Source of the DNA: Jiella sonneratiae
GTDB lineage: Bacteria; Pseudomonadota; Alphaproteobacteria; Rhizobiales; Rhizobiaceae
Assembly: GCF_017353515.1 (NCBI RefSeq)
Contig: NZ_JAFMPY010000017.1
Coordinates: 1-64,000, forward strand
Direction: 5' to 3'
Length of the DNA stretch: 64,000 nt
Part shown: positions 27,575 through 36,373 of the stretch, one piece after another
Numbering within the stretch: position 1 is the first letter of the stretch
How the letters are laid out: every line of letters begins with the position of its first letter
Translations under genes and position numbers: made by a program
Notes under the pieces: generated by a model
What the model saw: the letters and a program-made list of their open reading frames with translations, nothing else
What the model was told of the DNA's origin: nothing
Databases searched by the model: none

Positions 27575-28462
27575 TCAGCTGATGTCGCTGCGGGCGTCGA
27601 GCGCATCGCGCAGGCCGTCGCCGACGAAGTTGAAGCCGGTGACGGCAAGGGTGATCGCGACGCCCGGCACGATCGCCAGCCAGGGCGCCGAGGCGAGATA
27701 CTGCTGGGCGCCGTTGAGCATGTTGCCCCAGCTCGGCAGCGGCGGCTGGATGCCGTAGCCGAGGAAGCTGACATAGGCTTCGAGGAGGATCGCCCGGGCC
27801 ACGGTCAGCGTCGCCGCGACGATGATCGGCCCGATGGCGTTCGGCAGCAGCTCGCGGAACATGATCTGGCTGTTCGACAGGCCGAGGGTGCGTGCCGCCA
27901 GGATGAAGTCGCGCTCGCGCAGCGACTTGATCTCCGCCTCGACGATCCGGGTGATCTCCATCCAGCTCGTCGCGGCGATGATCAGGGTGATCATCATCGG
28001 ACTCGGCTTGATGAAGGCGGCGAGCGCCAGGAGTAGGAAGATGCTCGGAAACGACAGCATCGCGTCGACGAAGCGCATCAGGACGGCGCCGATCTTGCCG
28101 CCGTAATAGCCGGCGACGATGCCGATCAGGCTGCCGAAAACCGTCGAGATCAGCATCGCGGCGAAGCCGACGAGGAGCGAGATGCGGCCGGCCATGAACA
28201 GCCGTGCGGCGAGGTCGCGTCCCAGCGGATCGGTGCCGAAGATGTGCGGCCCCGAGAAGGGCGGGGAAAACCGCGCCCGCAGGTCGATGTAGAGGTCGTC
28301 GAAGGGCAGGAGATACGGCCCGAAGACGCAGGCGAGCACCAGGATGACGATGATCGCCAGGCCGAACAGCGCCAGCCTGTGGCGCAGGAAGCGCCTGACG
28401 GCGCGTCGCTGCCACCAGCGCGGGGCGGGGGCGGGGTCGATCTTGAAAGCCATGTCGGTCAT
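27575..28462 (-). CDS. Dipeptide/oligopeptide ABC permease, DppC type
   Basis: A 295-residue DppC/OppC-type permease with 'IFGTDPLGRDLAARLFMAGRISLLVG' and the EAA loop 'RTLGLSNSQIMFRELLPN'. It pairs with the DppB-type permease whose gene ends 10 nt upstream. No ATPase is encoded in this operon. The fused ATPase at 34287-35918 is the obvious partner. Confidence 0.92.
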   Translation of the reverse strand: MTDMAFKIDPAPAPRWWQRRAVRRFLRHRLALFGLAIIVILVLACVFGPYLLPFDDLYIDLRARFSPPFSGPHIFGTDPLGRDLAARLFMAGRISLLVGFAAMLISTVFGSLIGIVAGYYGGKIGAVLMRFVDAMLSFPSIFLLLALAAFIKPSPMMITLIIAATSWMEITRIVEAEIKSLRERDFILAARTLGLSNSQIMFRELLPNAIGPIIVAATLTVARAILLEAYVSFLGYGIQPPLPSWGNMLNGAQQYLASAPWLAIVPGVAITLAVTGFNFVGDGLRDALDARSDIS

Positions 28463-28472
28463 GTCGATCCCC

Positions 28473-29423
28473 TCAACCGAGCCTGATGCGCGGATCGATG
28501 ACCGCCACCGCGATGTCCGCCATGAGATTGCCGATCAGGACGAGGATCGCCGACAGCATCAAAAGACCCATCACCACCGGATAGTCGCTGTAGCCGAGGC
28601 TATCGAGGAACAGCCGGCCCATGCCGGGCCAGGTGAACACCGTCTCCGTCACCAGCGCCCCGCCGAGAATGGTCGGCAGCTGCAGGCCCAGCAGCGTGAT
28701 CATCGGCACCAGCGCATTGCGCAGGATGTGGCGCATCAGCACGGCAAAGCGGGTGAGGCCCTTGGCCCGCGCGGTCCTGACGAAGTCCTGGTTCATCACG
28801 TCGAGCACCGCCGTGCGCATGTAGCGGCTCCAGACGGCGACGTTGACCAGCGCGAGGACGAGGCTCGGCATGATCAGGTGGACGGCATAGTCGAGCACCG
28901 AGCCGTCGCCGATCGTGTACATGTTGCCGGCCGGCAGCCAGCCGAGCCGCAGCGAGAAGAGATAGATGGCGATCAGGCCGAACCAGAAGGTCGGGATCGA
29001 CAGCGCCACCATCGCCCCGACGGTCGCGGCATAGTCGAAGATCGAGTAGCGGCGGATGGCGCCGAGGACGCCGACCCACGTCCCGATCAGCACGGAGATG
29101 AGCGTCGAGGTGCCCATCAGCAGAAGCGTCGCCCAGAGATGGCTGCCGATCACCGCGAGCACCGGCTGGTTGTCGCGGTAGGAGCGCCCCCAGTCGCCCT
29201 GCAGCAGCCGGGTGAACCATTCCCAGTATTGGACGGGGAGCGGCCGATCGAGACCCATCTGGTGGGCGATGCGGGCAAGCTGCGCCTGGGTCATGCCGGG
29301 CGTCAGGGCAAATTGCGACAGCGGTCCGCCGGGCGCGAGGTTGAGGACGGCGAAGCCGATCACCGAGACGATGACGAGGAGTACGAGGCTCTGCCAGAGC
29401 CGTCCGAAAAGAAAGCGCAGCAT
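28473..29423 (-). CDS. Dipeptide/oligopeptide ABC permease, DppB type
   Basis: A 316-residue DppB/OppB-type permease with the N-terminal helix 'LVLLVIVSVIGFAVLNL', 'APGGPLSQFALTPGMT' at the family motif position and the EAA loop 'FVRTARAKGLTRFAVLMRHILRNA'. It follows the binding-protein gene after a 113-bp gap that holds a strong 11-bp stem-loop. Confidence 0.93.
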   Translation of the reverse strand: MLRFLFGRLWQSLVLLVIVSVIGFAVLNLAPGGPLSQFALTPGMTQAQLARIAHQMGLDRPLPVQYWEWFTRLLQGDWGRSYRDNQPVLAVIGSHLWATLLLMGTSTLISVLIGTWVGVLGAIRRYSIFDYAATVGAMVALSIPTFWFGLIAIYLFSLRLGWLPAGNMYTIGDGSVLDYAVHLIMPSLVLALVNVAVWSRYMRTAVLDVMNQDFVRTARAKGLTRFAVLMRHILRNALVPMITLLGLQLPTILGGALVTETVFTWPGMGRLFLDSLGYSDYPVVMGLLMLSAILVLIGNLMADIAVAVIDPRIRLG

Positions 29424-29497
29424 CGTCGGGTTCGCTTCCGCAGGATCGGCCTCGGGGCGCGGGCGCCACAGGGCGGGGTGGGACGATTGACGAAAGA

Positions 29498-29527
29498 GCC
29501 ACGGCCGACGGGGTCATCGGCCGTGGC
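29498..29527 (-). other. Stem-loop right after the cassette 3 binding-protein gene
   Basis: A perfect 11-bp inverted repeat GCCACGGCCGA/TCGGCCGTGGC with an 8-nt loop begins 9 nt past the binding-protein stop. On the minus strand it is followed by TCTTTCG, a poor T-tract. It probably gives partial termination or protects the upstream message, so that binding protein is made in excess over permease. Confidence 0.55.
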
Positions 29528-29536
29528 GGGACATGC

Positions 29537-31204
29537 CTACTTGTCCCAGTACCAGGTGCCGACGTCCCAGCTGTCGATGCGCACGTTGACGTTCGGCACG
29601 ACGCCCTCGACGCCGTCCTTGTGGCCGCGGACCGTGGCGTACTGGAACATCGGCAGGAACGGCAGGTCCTTGCGCACCACCTCCTGCAGCTTCACGTAGG
29701 CGGCCTTGCGCTCCTCGGTGACGAAGGTTGAGCCGCCCTGCTTCAGAAGCTTGCCGACCTCCTCGTTCTCGTACTGCCAGGTATTCTGGCCGGCGCCGCC
29801 CTTGGCGGGGATCGAAGTCGGGGCGAGATAGTTCGACACGTCCGGGTCGGAGCCGGTGAGGAAGTTGATGCCGACGACGACGGAGTCGAACTTCGACATC
29901 ATCCAGTATTCGCCCCACATGACCGCCGGCGGCAGGTTGGAGATCGACATGTCGACGCCGATGTCCTTGAAGGACTGCTGGATGAACTGCTGGGCCTGTT
30001 CGCGGATGTGGTTGCCGGCGGTGGTCGAGTTGGTGAAGGCGAGCTTCACCCCGTCCTTTTCGCGAATGCCGTCGCCGCCGGGTTTCCAGCCGGCTTCGTC
30101 GAGCAGGCTCTTGGCCTTCTCCGGGTCGTATTCGTGCTTCGGCAGGTCGGCGTTGTAGTAGGCCGACTGCTGCGGCATGAAGGTCTCGGTCGGCGTCGGC
30201 AGGCCGTAATAGAGCGCGTCGATGATCGTCTGCTTGTCGAGCGCGTAATAGAGCGCCTGGCGGACCTTCGGATCCTGGAACTGCGGCCGGCCCATGTTGA
30301 AGGAGAGCGACTCCACCGTCGCGGCCGGAACGACGGCGACGCTCTTGCCGGGCAGATCCTTGGCTTCGGCGTATTTGTCCGGCGTGATCCACTGCAGCCC
30401 GACGACGTCGATGTCGCCGGTCTTGAACTGGGTGTAGAGCACGGTGAGATCGGGGATGTATTTGTAGATCACCCGTTCGAGATACGGCCCCTTGCCGAAA
30501 TAATCCTTGTTGGCGTCGAGGGTGATGTGGTCGCCGGCCATGCGCTCGGCCCATTTGAACGGGCCGGTTCCGATGGGCGCGTTGTTGAACGGCGCGTTGT
30601 TCGGATCGATGTCCTTGAAGGCGTGCTTCGGCACGATGAAGGTCGCCGCGAGGATCGAGGGATAGGGCGCATAGGGGCTCTTCAGGTCGAAGGTCAGCTC
30701 CGTCGGCGAGACGACGGTCATGTTCTCGACCAGCTCGTGGCCGTCGCGCCGCCAGCTCTTGAAGTCGGGATTGACCAGCAGCTCGATGGTGAACTTGACG
30801 TCCTCGGCGGTGAACGGCTCGCCGTCGTGCCATTTGACGCCGTCGCGCAGCTTGATCTTCCAGTGCAGGCCGTCCTTGGAGATGCCGCCGTTCTCGACGC
30901 TCGGCACTTCCGTCGCCAGCGCCGGCTGGAACTCGCCCTTCTCGTCGACGATGAACAGCGGGTCGAAGATCGAGAAGTGGATGCCCTCGTCCACTTCGAT
31001 ATGCGGCATGTGCGGGTTGAAGACGGTCGGCTCCTGGGAGAACCCGATGATCACCTGGCCGGTCGGCTCGGAGGGCGGCGCGGCGAAGGCCGCGCCCCTG
31101 CCGAGAAGCCCCGGCGCGACGAGGCCTGCGGCCGATGCCCCCATCAGCGTGAGGACGCGTCGCCGCGACGGGCGGAACCACGAGGGGGTATGATCGTCTG
31201 CCAT
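29537..31204 (-). CDS. Peptide-type ABC substrate-binding protein with Tat signal
   Basis: A 555-residue SBP family 5 protein. The N terminus 'PSRRRVLTLMGASAAGLV' is a twin-arginine signal, with cleavage probably after 'GAAFA'. The mature chain has 'LRDGVKWHDGEPFTAEDVKF', 'NAPIGTGPFKWAERM' and 'YYALDKQTIIDAL', all typical of peptide/opine-type binding proteins. It is slightly longer than the other two binding proteins in the window. It delivers the cassette 3 ligand to the following permeases. Confidence 0.92.
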   Translation of the reverse strand: MADDHTPSWFRPSRRRVLTLMGASAAGLVAPGLLGRGAAFAAPPSEPTGQVIIGFSQEPTVFNPHMPHIEVDEGIHFSIFDPLFIVDEKGEFQPALATEVPSVENGGISKDGLHWKIKLRDGVKWHDGEPFTAEDVKFTIELLVNPDFKSWRRDGHELVENMTVVSPTELTFDLKSPYAPYPSILAATFIVPKHAFKDIDPNNAPFNNAPIGTGPFKWAERMAGDHITLDANKDYFGKGPYLERVIYKYIPDLTVLYTQFKTGDIDVVGLQWITPDKYAEAKDLPGKSVAVVPAATVESLSFNMGRPQFQDPKVRQALYYALDKQTIIDALYYGLPTPTETFMPQQSAYYNADLPKHEYDPEKAKSLLDEAGWKPGGDGIREKDGVKLAFTNSTTAGNHIREQAQQFIQQSFKDIGVDMSISNLPPAVMWGEYWMMSKFDSVVVGINFLTGSDPDVSNYLAPTSIPAKGGAGQNTWQYENEEVGKLLKQGGSTFVTEERKAAYVKLQEVVRKDLPFLPMFQYATVRGHKDGVEGVVPNVNVRIDSWDVGTWYWDK

Positions 31205-31240
31205 CTGCTTGATCCTTTCGTTGGGGGTCTGCCTGCGATC

Positions 31241-32572
31241 CTAGAACCCGCTGATCGGGCGCACCTTCGAGCCGTCGGTGAAGCGGGAGAAGCGGAACTC
31301 GCCCGGGTCGACGACCGGGGTGCGGTTCGTCACGATGTCGGCCATCAGGCGGCCGGCGCCGGGGCCGATGCCGAAGCCGTGGCCGGAAAAGCCGGTGGCG
31401 ACGTGGAAGCCGGGGATCTCGTCGATCGCGGAGATCACCGGGATGGCGTCGGGGGTGACGTCGATCCGGCCGCCCCAGTGCTGCGCGATCTCGGCCTTGG
31501 CGAAGGCCGGAAAGGCCCGGCTCAGCTCGGCGAGCGCCTTCTGGGTCAGGCGCTTTTCGGGCTTCGGATCGAGCACGCGGCAATATTCGAAGGGGCTCGC
31601 CTCGTCGAGCGACCAGGTCTTCGGCATGCGCGCCTCTTCGAAGAAGCGCGTGGAGAGTCGGAAATTCAGGGAATTCCAGTCCTCGCGCAGCGCCGGGAGA
31701 AAGCGCCGGGCGTAGCGGAAGGAATTCGGCACGATGTCGACGACGTTCTCGTGGCCGCAGGCGATCGTGTAGCCGCCGTCCTTCCTCTTGCGGCAGGCAA
31801 AATCCTTCGCCCAGATCGCCTGGTCGGGGCCGCCCTCGAGCGGCTTCGTCCGCATGACCGAGGCGAGCACCGTCAGCTGCGGCAGGTCGAGGCCGTAGCG
31901 GCCGCAGAAGAGGTTCGACCAGGCGCCGCCGGCGAGCACCACCGAGGAGCAGGCGATGCGGCCGCGCTCGGTGACGACGCCCGAGACCCTGCCGCCGCTC
32001 GTCTCGATGCCCCTGACGGCGCATTCGGTCAGGATCGCCGCGCCCTTGTCGCGGGCCGCCTCGGCGATCGCCGGGGCGGCGATCTGCGGCTCGGCCCGGC
32101 CGTCGGCGGGGGTGTAGAGCGCGCCCTTCACCTTGAACTGCGCCTCCGGGAACATCGCCTCGAATTCGGAGGCGCTCAGCATGCGCGACTCGATCTGCCA
32201 GGGTTCGAGATGGCGGATCCAGTTCGTGTAGTTCTGAACGTCCTTGTCGTTCGCGCAGGTGAAGACGATGCCGGAGCGGGTGTAGCCGGTCGCGCGGCCG
32301 GTGCGCCGGTCGAGGTCGCGCCAGATGCGCAGGGCCTCCGCCATCAGCGGCACCTCGCGCGGATCGCGGCGCGAGATGCGCACCCAGCCCCAGTTGCGGC
32401 TCGACTGCTCCTGGCCGATGCCGCCCTTCTCGCAAAGCGCGACGCTGACGCCGCGCTCGGCGAGTTCGAGCGCCGTCGAGACCCCGACGATGCCGCCGCC
32501 GATGACGACGACGTCGACCTTCTCGGGCAGGTCGAGATCGCCATGGACGGGTGTTACGAAAGGACCGGGCAT
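31241..32572 (-). CDS. FAD-binding oxidoreductase (DAO family, glycine/sarcosine/opine oxidase-like)
   Basis: A 443-residue DAO-type flavoprotein with 'VDVVVIGGGIVGVSTALELAE' near residue 20, the 'QEQSSRNWGWVR' motif common in amino-acid and opine oxidase relatives, and 'GFSGHGFGIGPGAGRLMAD' near the end. It differs from the PuuB/OrdL-like enzyme in the same operon, so the cassette encodes two separate amine oxidations. It starts 1 nt before the SDR stop and is followed 36 nt later by the binding-protein gene. The substrate is not determined. Confidence 0.88.
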   Translation of the reverse strand: MPGPFVTPVHGDLDLPEKVDVVVIGGGIVGVSTALELAERGVSVALCEKGGIGQEQSSRNWGWVRISRRDPREVPLMAEALRIWRDLDRRTGRATGYTRSGIVFTCANDKDVQNYTNWIRHLEPWQIESRMLSASEFEAMFPEAQFKVKGALYTPADGRAEPQIAAPAIAEAARDKGAAILTECAVRGIETSGGRVSGVVTERGRIACSSVVLAGGAWSNLFCGRYGLDLPQLTVLASVMRTKPLEGGPDQAIWAKDFACRKRKDGGYTIACGHENVVDIVPNSFRYARRFLPALREDWNSLNFRLSTRFFEEARMPKTWSLDEASPFEYCRVLDPKPEKRLTQKALAELSRAFPAFAKAEIAQHWGGRIDVTPDAIPVISAIDEIPGFHVATGFSGHGFGIGPGAGRLMADIVTNRTPVVDPGEFRFSRFTDGSKVRPISGF

Positions 32573-32573
32573 T

Positions 32574-33269
32574 TCAGTACTGTTCCTCGAGCTGGCAGTT
32601 CACGGCGAATTCGGCGACGCTCGCCGTGTTGGAGAGGCCGATCAGCATGGCGACGATGCCGGCGAGTTCGTCCGGATCGGTCATCGCCGTCTCGCCGAGA
32701 TCGGTGATCTGCCGGGCCATGTCGGTGGCGACGAAGCCGGGGCAGACGGCGGTGGCGCGGATGCCCCGGTCGAAACCCGCCTGGCGGATCGCATGGGACA
32801 GCGCCACGGCGGCGAACTTGGTCATCGCGTAGAGGCCGGATTTTGCGGATTTCACCCGCTTGCCGGACAAGGATGCGAGGATGATCACCCGGCCGCGCCC
32901 GCCGGCGGCCAGCGGCTCGAAGGCCGCCTTGACCATGCGGCGGGGCGCCTTGACGTTGACGGCGAACATCGCGTCGAGGTCTTCGTCCTCGGCCTCGACG
33001 ACCGACTTCGGGATCATCACGCCGGCATTGGCGATCACCGCGTCTATGCGGCCGAAGCGCTGCATCGCCTCGGCCACCCAGGCGGTCTCGCTTGCCGCCA
33101 GCGCGTCGTAGGCGAAGAGATGCGTCTGCCCGGGATCGACGCCCTGAGGCATCGCGGCATCGCGCATGCCGAGCGACAGCGCCCAGCCGTCCCGCGACAG
33201 CCGCCGCGCGACGGCGAGGCCGATGCCGCGGCTGGCGCCAGAGATCATCGCGACCGGTCTTGCCGACAC
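32574..33269 (-). CDS. Short-chain dehydrogenase/reductase (SDR 2)
   Basis: A 231-residue SDR with the 'SGASRGIG' cofactor motif, a 'NAG' motif, a catalytic Ser ('ILASLSG') and 'YAMTK' (Tyr, Lys). The GTG at 33267-33269 is chosen for two reasons: its product begins just as SDR 1 does ('PVAMISGA' after four residues), and it lies 4 nt after the MarR stop. A longer frame overlaps marR. It is a close paralogue of 13592-14311. An oxidoreductase step on the imported ligand is inferred. Confidence 0.85.
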   Translation of the reverse strand: MSARPVAMISGASRGIGLAVARRLSRDGWALSLGMRDAAMPQGVDPGQTHLFAYDALAASETAWVAEAMQRFGRIDAVIANAGVMIPKSVVEAEDEDLDAMFAVNVKAPRRMVKAAFEPLAAGGRGRVIILASLSGKRVKSAKSGLYAMTKFAAVALSHAIRQAGFDRGIRATAVCPGFVATDMARQITDLGETAMTDPDELAGIVAMLIGLSNTASVAEFAVNCQLEEQY

Positions 33270-33273
33270 GCCG

Positions 33274-33777
33274 TCATCCCTTCTGCTGGTTGCTCTTGAC
33301 GACGCGCCAGTAGATCCCGCGCAGGAGATCGATGACCTGGGCATATTCCTCGTCGGAGATGTCGTGGAAGAAATCGCGGGACTGGCGGACGATCGCCCGC
33401 ACCTCGTCCGCCAGCTTCTCGCCCTTTTCGGTCAGGTGCAGCGCCTGGACGCGGCCATCGGCGACGTCGGCTTCGCGGCGGATGAGGCCCTGCTTTTCCA
33501 TGTCGCCGAGCACCCGCGCCATCGCCGAGCGGTCCTTCATCGCCGCGGCGGCGATCATCGACGGTCGGATGCCGGGATGACGGCCGATCAGGAAGAGCGC
33601 CGTGATCCTGCCGGTGCCGTGCGCCACCTCCAGCCCTTCGAGCCGGGCCTCGAGATCGCGGGTCACGGCGAGGTTGAGGGAGCGGATGAAGAAGCTCAGC
33701 GTGTCGTCGAGGACGCCGAGATCGACATCTTCGACACGCGTCACCGCAGCGCTCGGATCGCTTTTGCCAGCCGTCAT
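33274..33777 (-). CDS. MarR-family transcriptional regulator
   Basis: A 167-residue winged-helix regulator with the MarR layout: helices flanking 'GRITALFLIGRHPGIRPSMIAAAAMKDRSAMARVLGDMEKQGLI' and a wing 'READVADGRVQALHLTEKG'. It is the first gene of the cassette 3 operon. It probably autoregulates the operon through the overlapping promoter/operator upstream, with an imported amine, peptide or aromatic as effector. Confidence 0.92.
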   Translation of the reverse strand: MTAGKSDPSAAVTRVEDVDLGVLDDTLSFFIRSLNLAVTRDLEARLEGLEVAHGTGRITALFLIGRHPGIRPSMIAAAAMKDRSAMARVLGDMEKQGLIRREADVADGRVQALHLTEKGEKLADEVRAIVRQSRDFFHDISDEEYAQVIDLLRGIYWRVVKSNQQKG

Positions 33778-33852
33778 CGCGGCTCCGGAAGCTTGGAAAG
33801 GGTGTGCCGGTGTGCCCGCCCGGCAGCGCCCGGACTGGCTTGCTATCGACGC

Positions 33853-33881
33853 CGACTATCGAAAATATGATGGACGATGTC
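33853..33881. promoter_or_regulatory. Candidate MarR operator overlapping the promoter
   Basis: An imperfect inverted repeat with arms GACTATCG and CGATGTC covers the -10 and spacer of the proposed marR promoter. The assignment is by symmetry and position only. Confidence 0.3.
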
Positions 33882-33883
33882 AA
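33855..33883 (-). promoter_or_regulatory. Sigma-70-type promoter of the cassette 3 operon
   Basis: On the minus strand a perfect TTGACA (33878-33883) is followed after exactly 17 nt by GATAGT (33855-33860, four of six matches). The marR start codon is about 78 nt downstream. The sequence is AT-rich for this genome. Confidence 0.6.
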
Positions 33884-34286
33884 TCAGTTTTGCTTGCGAT
33901 TTCGGCGTTTCTCAAAATGCCAAATCTTTGTGCATTGCGGTATTCTGGCGGGCAGGAAACAACTGCGCACACGTGCTCAGGCGCGCCGCGACAAACGATG
34001 CCGGGAAATGGATGGCCGGCGGTTGCGCCGCAAAAAGGCGGCCGCCCGAGCGGCCATCCGCGGCCATCCGCGGCCGCACCGGGGCGACGGCACCTGCCGA
34101 AAGCCGGGACTGGATTCGGTCGTAACGCCGTGCGGTATGGAACGGTTTGCAGCGCCATCGCCGCGTCCCGAAGGAGGCCCCGACGGGGCTCCGCGCAGGC
34201 TCAGGCGGGCGTCCCGCTCATCGACCCGTGGATGCGCGGACGGTTCGGGCCTCCTATCCGCCGCCGGCCGGGCGGTCGTCTGGCGG
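33884..34286. other. Intergenic region with no gene seen
   Basis: About 400 bp between the marR promoter and the stop of the fused ATPase gene. The left 90 bp are AT-rich. The rest is GC-rich and includes a short tandem repeat of CGGCCATCCG near 34055-34075. No reading frame with codon bias or homology by eye was found, and no terminator with a T-tract is visible after the ATPase gene. Confidence 0.5.
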
Positions 34287-35918
34287 TCAGGCGGCGTTTT
34301 CCCACCGTCCGCCCGGGATCGCGGCGACCAGCGTCCGCGTATAGTCGTGCTGCGGATCGTGGAAGACCTGCGCCGGCGGTCCCGCCTCCACCATCCGGCC
34401 GTTCTGCATGACGACGATCTCGTCGCAGATCCGGCTGGCGATGCGCAGGTCGTGGGTGATGAAGATCATCGCGAGCTTCATCTCCTCCTGGACCTCGGCG
34501 AGGAGATCGAGGATCTGGGCCTGGACCGACACGTCGAGGGCCGAGACGGCCTCGTCGGCGATGATCAGCTGCGGATCGAACATCAGCGCCCGGGCGATGC
34601 CGACGCGCTGGCGCTGGCCGCCGGAGAATTCGTGCGGATAGCGCTCGAATGCCGAGGGATCGAGCCCAACCCGCGAGAGCAGCTTGTGGGCCCGCGACTT
34701 CGCCTCGCGATAGGAGACGCCGTGCGCCATCGGGCCGGCGGTCAGGATGCGCCCCACAGTCTGGCGCGGATTGAGCGAGGCGAAGGGATCCTGGAACACC
34801 ATCTGGATCAGCGGGCGATGGCGGCGGAATTCGGCCTCCGGCATGCCGGCGACCTCCTGGCCGTTGAAGGTGATCGAGCCCCCGTCGGCGTCGAGGATCT
34901 TCATCAGGAGGCGGCCGAGCGTCGACTTGCCGGAGCCGCTCTCGCCGACGATGCCGACCGTCTCGCCCTTGCGGACGCTGAGGCTGACGTCGTCGACGGC
35001 CTTGACGGTGCGCGCCGGCTTGAGAAAGGCGCCGGGCAGCCGGAACACCTTCTTCAGGCCGCTCGCGGCGATGACGACCGGCGCCTGGGTCGCGGCGAGC
35101 GCCTCCGCCTCGCCCATCCGCGGCACCGCCGCGATGAGGCGCTTGGTGTAGGGATGGCTCGGCGCGCCGAGGACCCGGTTCGCCGGCCCTTCTTCCACCA
35201 TCCGGCCCTTCTCCATGACGATCACCCGGTCGGCGATGTCGGAGACGACGCCGAAGTCGTGGGTGATGAACATCACCCCCATGCCCTCTCTGCGCTGGAT
35301 CTCGCGGATGAGATCGAGGATCTGCGCCTGGGTGGTGACGTCGAGGGCCGTCGTCGGCTCGTCGGCGATCAGCACGGCCGGCTCGAGCGCCAGCGCCATG
35401 GCGATCATCACCCGCTGGCGCTGGCCGCCGGAAAGCCGGAACGGATACTGCCGGCGGATGACCTCGGGGTCGGGAAGGCCGACCTCGGTGAGGAGTTCGA
35501 CGACCCGGGCCTTCGGGTCGATCGTCCCGCGCAGCCGGTGCGCGTCGATCACCTCGGCGATCTGGTCGCCGATGGTCATCAGCGGATTGAGGGCCGAGAG
35601 CGGGTCCTGGAAGACGATCGAGACGATGCGCCCGCGAATGTCCCGGAGTTCCGCCGCGGCCATGCCGAGAAGATCCTTGCCGCGCAGGAGGATGCGCCCG
35701 CCGGTGATCGTCAGCGCCTCGGGCAGCAGCCCCATGATGGCGTTGGCGGTGACCGACTTGCCGGAGCCGGACTCGCCGACGATGCAGAGGATCTCGCCGG
35801 CGGCGAGGTCGAAGGAGACGTCCTCGACCGCAAAGTCCCGGTCCATTCCCGCCGGCAGCGAGACCGTCAGTCCCTCCACGCGAAGCAGGGGCGCGTCGGC
35901 CGTCGGGGTTTGCGACAT
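34287..35918 (-). CDS. Dipeptide/oligopeptide ABC transporter, fused double ATPase (DppD-DppF type)
   Basis: A 543-residue protein with two ABC domains: Walker A 'GESGSGKS' near residue 45 and 'GESGSGKST' near 320; signatures 'LSGGQRQR' and 'FSGGQRQR'; Walker B 'VLIADEP' and 'LIIADEA'. It is a paralogue of the protein at 4880-6526. The ATG at 35916-35918 has GGAGAG upstream; the frame stays open far beyond, but that part is not conserved. Cassette 3 lacks an ATPase, so this probably serves the permeases at 27575-29423 although transcribed from its own promoter. Confidence 0.92.
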   Translation of the reverse strand: MSQTPTADAPLLRVEGLTVSLPAGMDRDFAVEDVSFDLAAGEILCIVGESGSGKSVTANAIMGLLPEALTITGGRILLRGKDLLGMAAAELRDIRGRIVSIVFQDPLSALNPLMTIGDQIAEVIDAHRLRGTIDPKARVVELLTEVGLPDPEVIRRQYPFRLSGGQRQRVMIAMALALEPAVLIADEPTTALDVTTQAQILDLIREIQRREGMGVMFITHDFGVVSDIADRVIVMEKGRMVEEGPANRVLGAPSHPYTKRLIAAVPRMGEAEALAATQAPVVIAASGLKKVFRLPGAFLKPARTVKAVDDVSLSVRKGETVGIVGESGSGKSTLGRLLMKILDADGGSITFNGQEVAGMPEAEFRRHRPLIQMVFQDPFASLNPRQTVGRILTAGPMAHGVSYREAKSRAHKLLSRVGLDPSAFERYPHEFSGGQRQRVGIARALMFDPQLIIADEAVSALDVSVQAQILDLLAEVQEEMKLAMIFITHDLRIASRICDEIVVMQNGRMVEAGPPAQVFHDPQHDYTRTLVAAIPGGRWENAA

Positions 35919-36373
35919 CGTACTCTCCGTCCATTCGCCGCAGCCTCTCCGGAAAGGCGAGGCCGCAAGCCATTCGTTGTTTGAGGGCGCAGGCCGGCCC
36001 AGGCAGGCAAGGGCCGGCCAGGGCCCGCAAGCGCCGGACAGGCCGTGGCAGGGCGACCGCTCGAAGCCGGATACCAGAACCGGCCGGCGCAGCGCGAAGG
36101 AGACGGTCGCGTCGCCGGTCGGATCGCAATCCGGTCGAGGACATGCCGCCGAACGCCTGGCTGGTCCTTGCGAAGCGTATCCGTCAGGCACGCATCCGGA
36201 AAGCCCAAAGTTTATGCATAGGCTGCCTGCGTTCGCGACGGCTGGACCGGTCACGGCCGACAACACGTCGAGATCGGACAGCGGGCCCTCCTCCCTGGTC
36301 GAGGCGGGCGCGCGCCTCGATGCGGCGCTTCGGGCGGGGGCACGGATCGGACCCGTCGCGCGCCGGCCGGCGA
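35919..36373. other. Intergenic region upstream of the ATPase gene
   Basis: About 455 bp with no convincing gene. It contains a perfect 9-bp hairpin GGCCGGCCC/GGGCCGGCC (35992-36000 with 36011-36019, 10-nt loop). A short AT-rich patch around 36205-36220 could belong to the ATPase promoter, but no good -35/-10 pair was found. Confidence 0.45.

Noticed and set aside
30008-32707. An 899-codon plus-strand frame opposite the cassette 3 binding protein and FAD oxidoreductase
   Set aside because: The same shadow pattern: no recognisable domain, and the opposite strand encodes well-conserved proteins.
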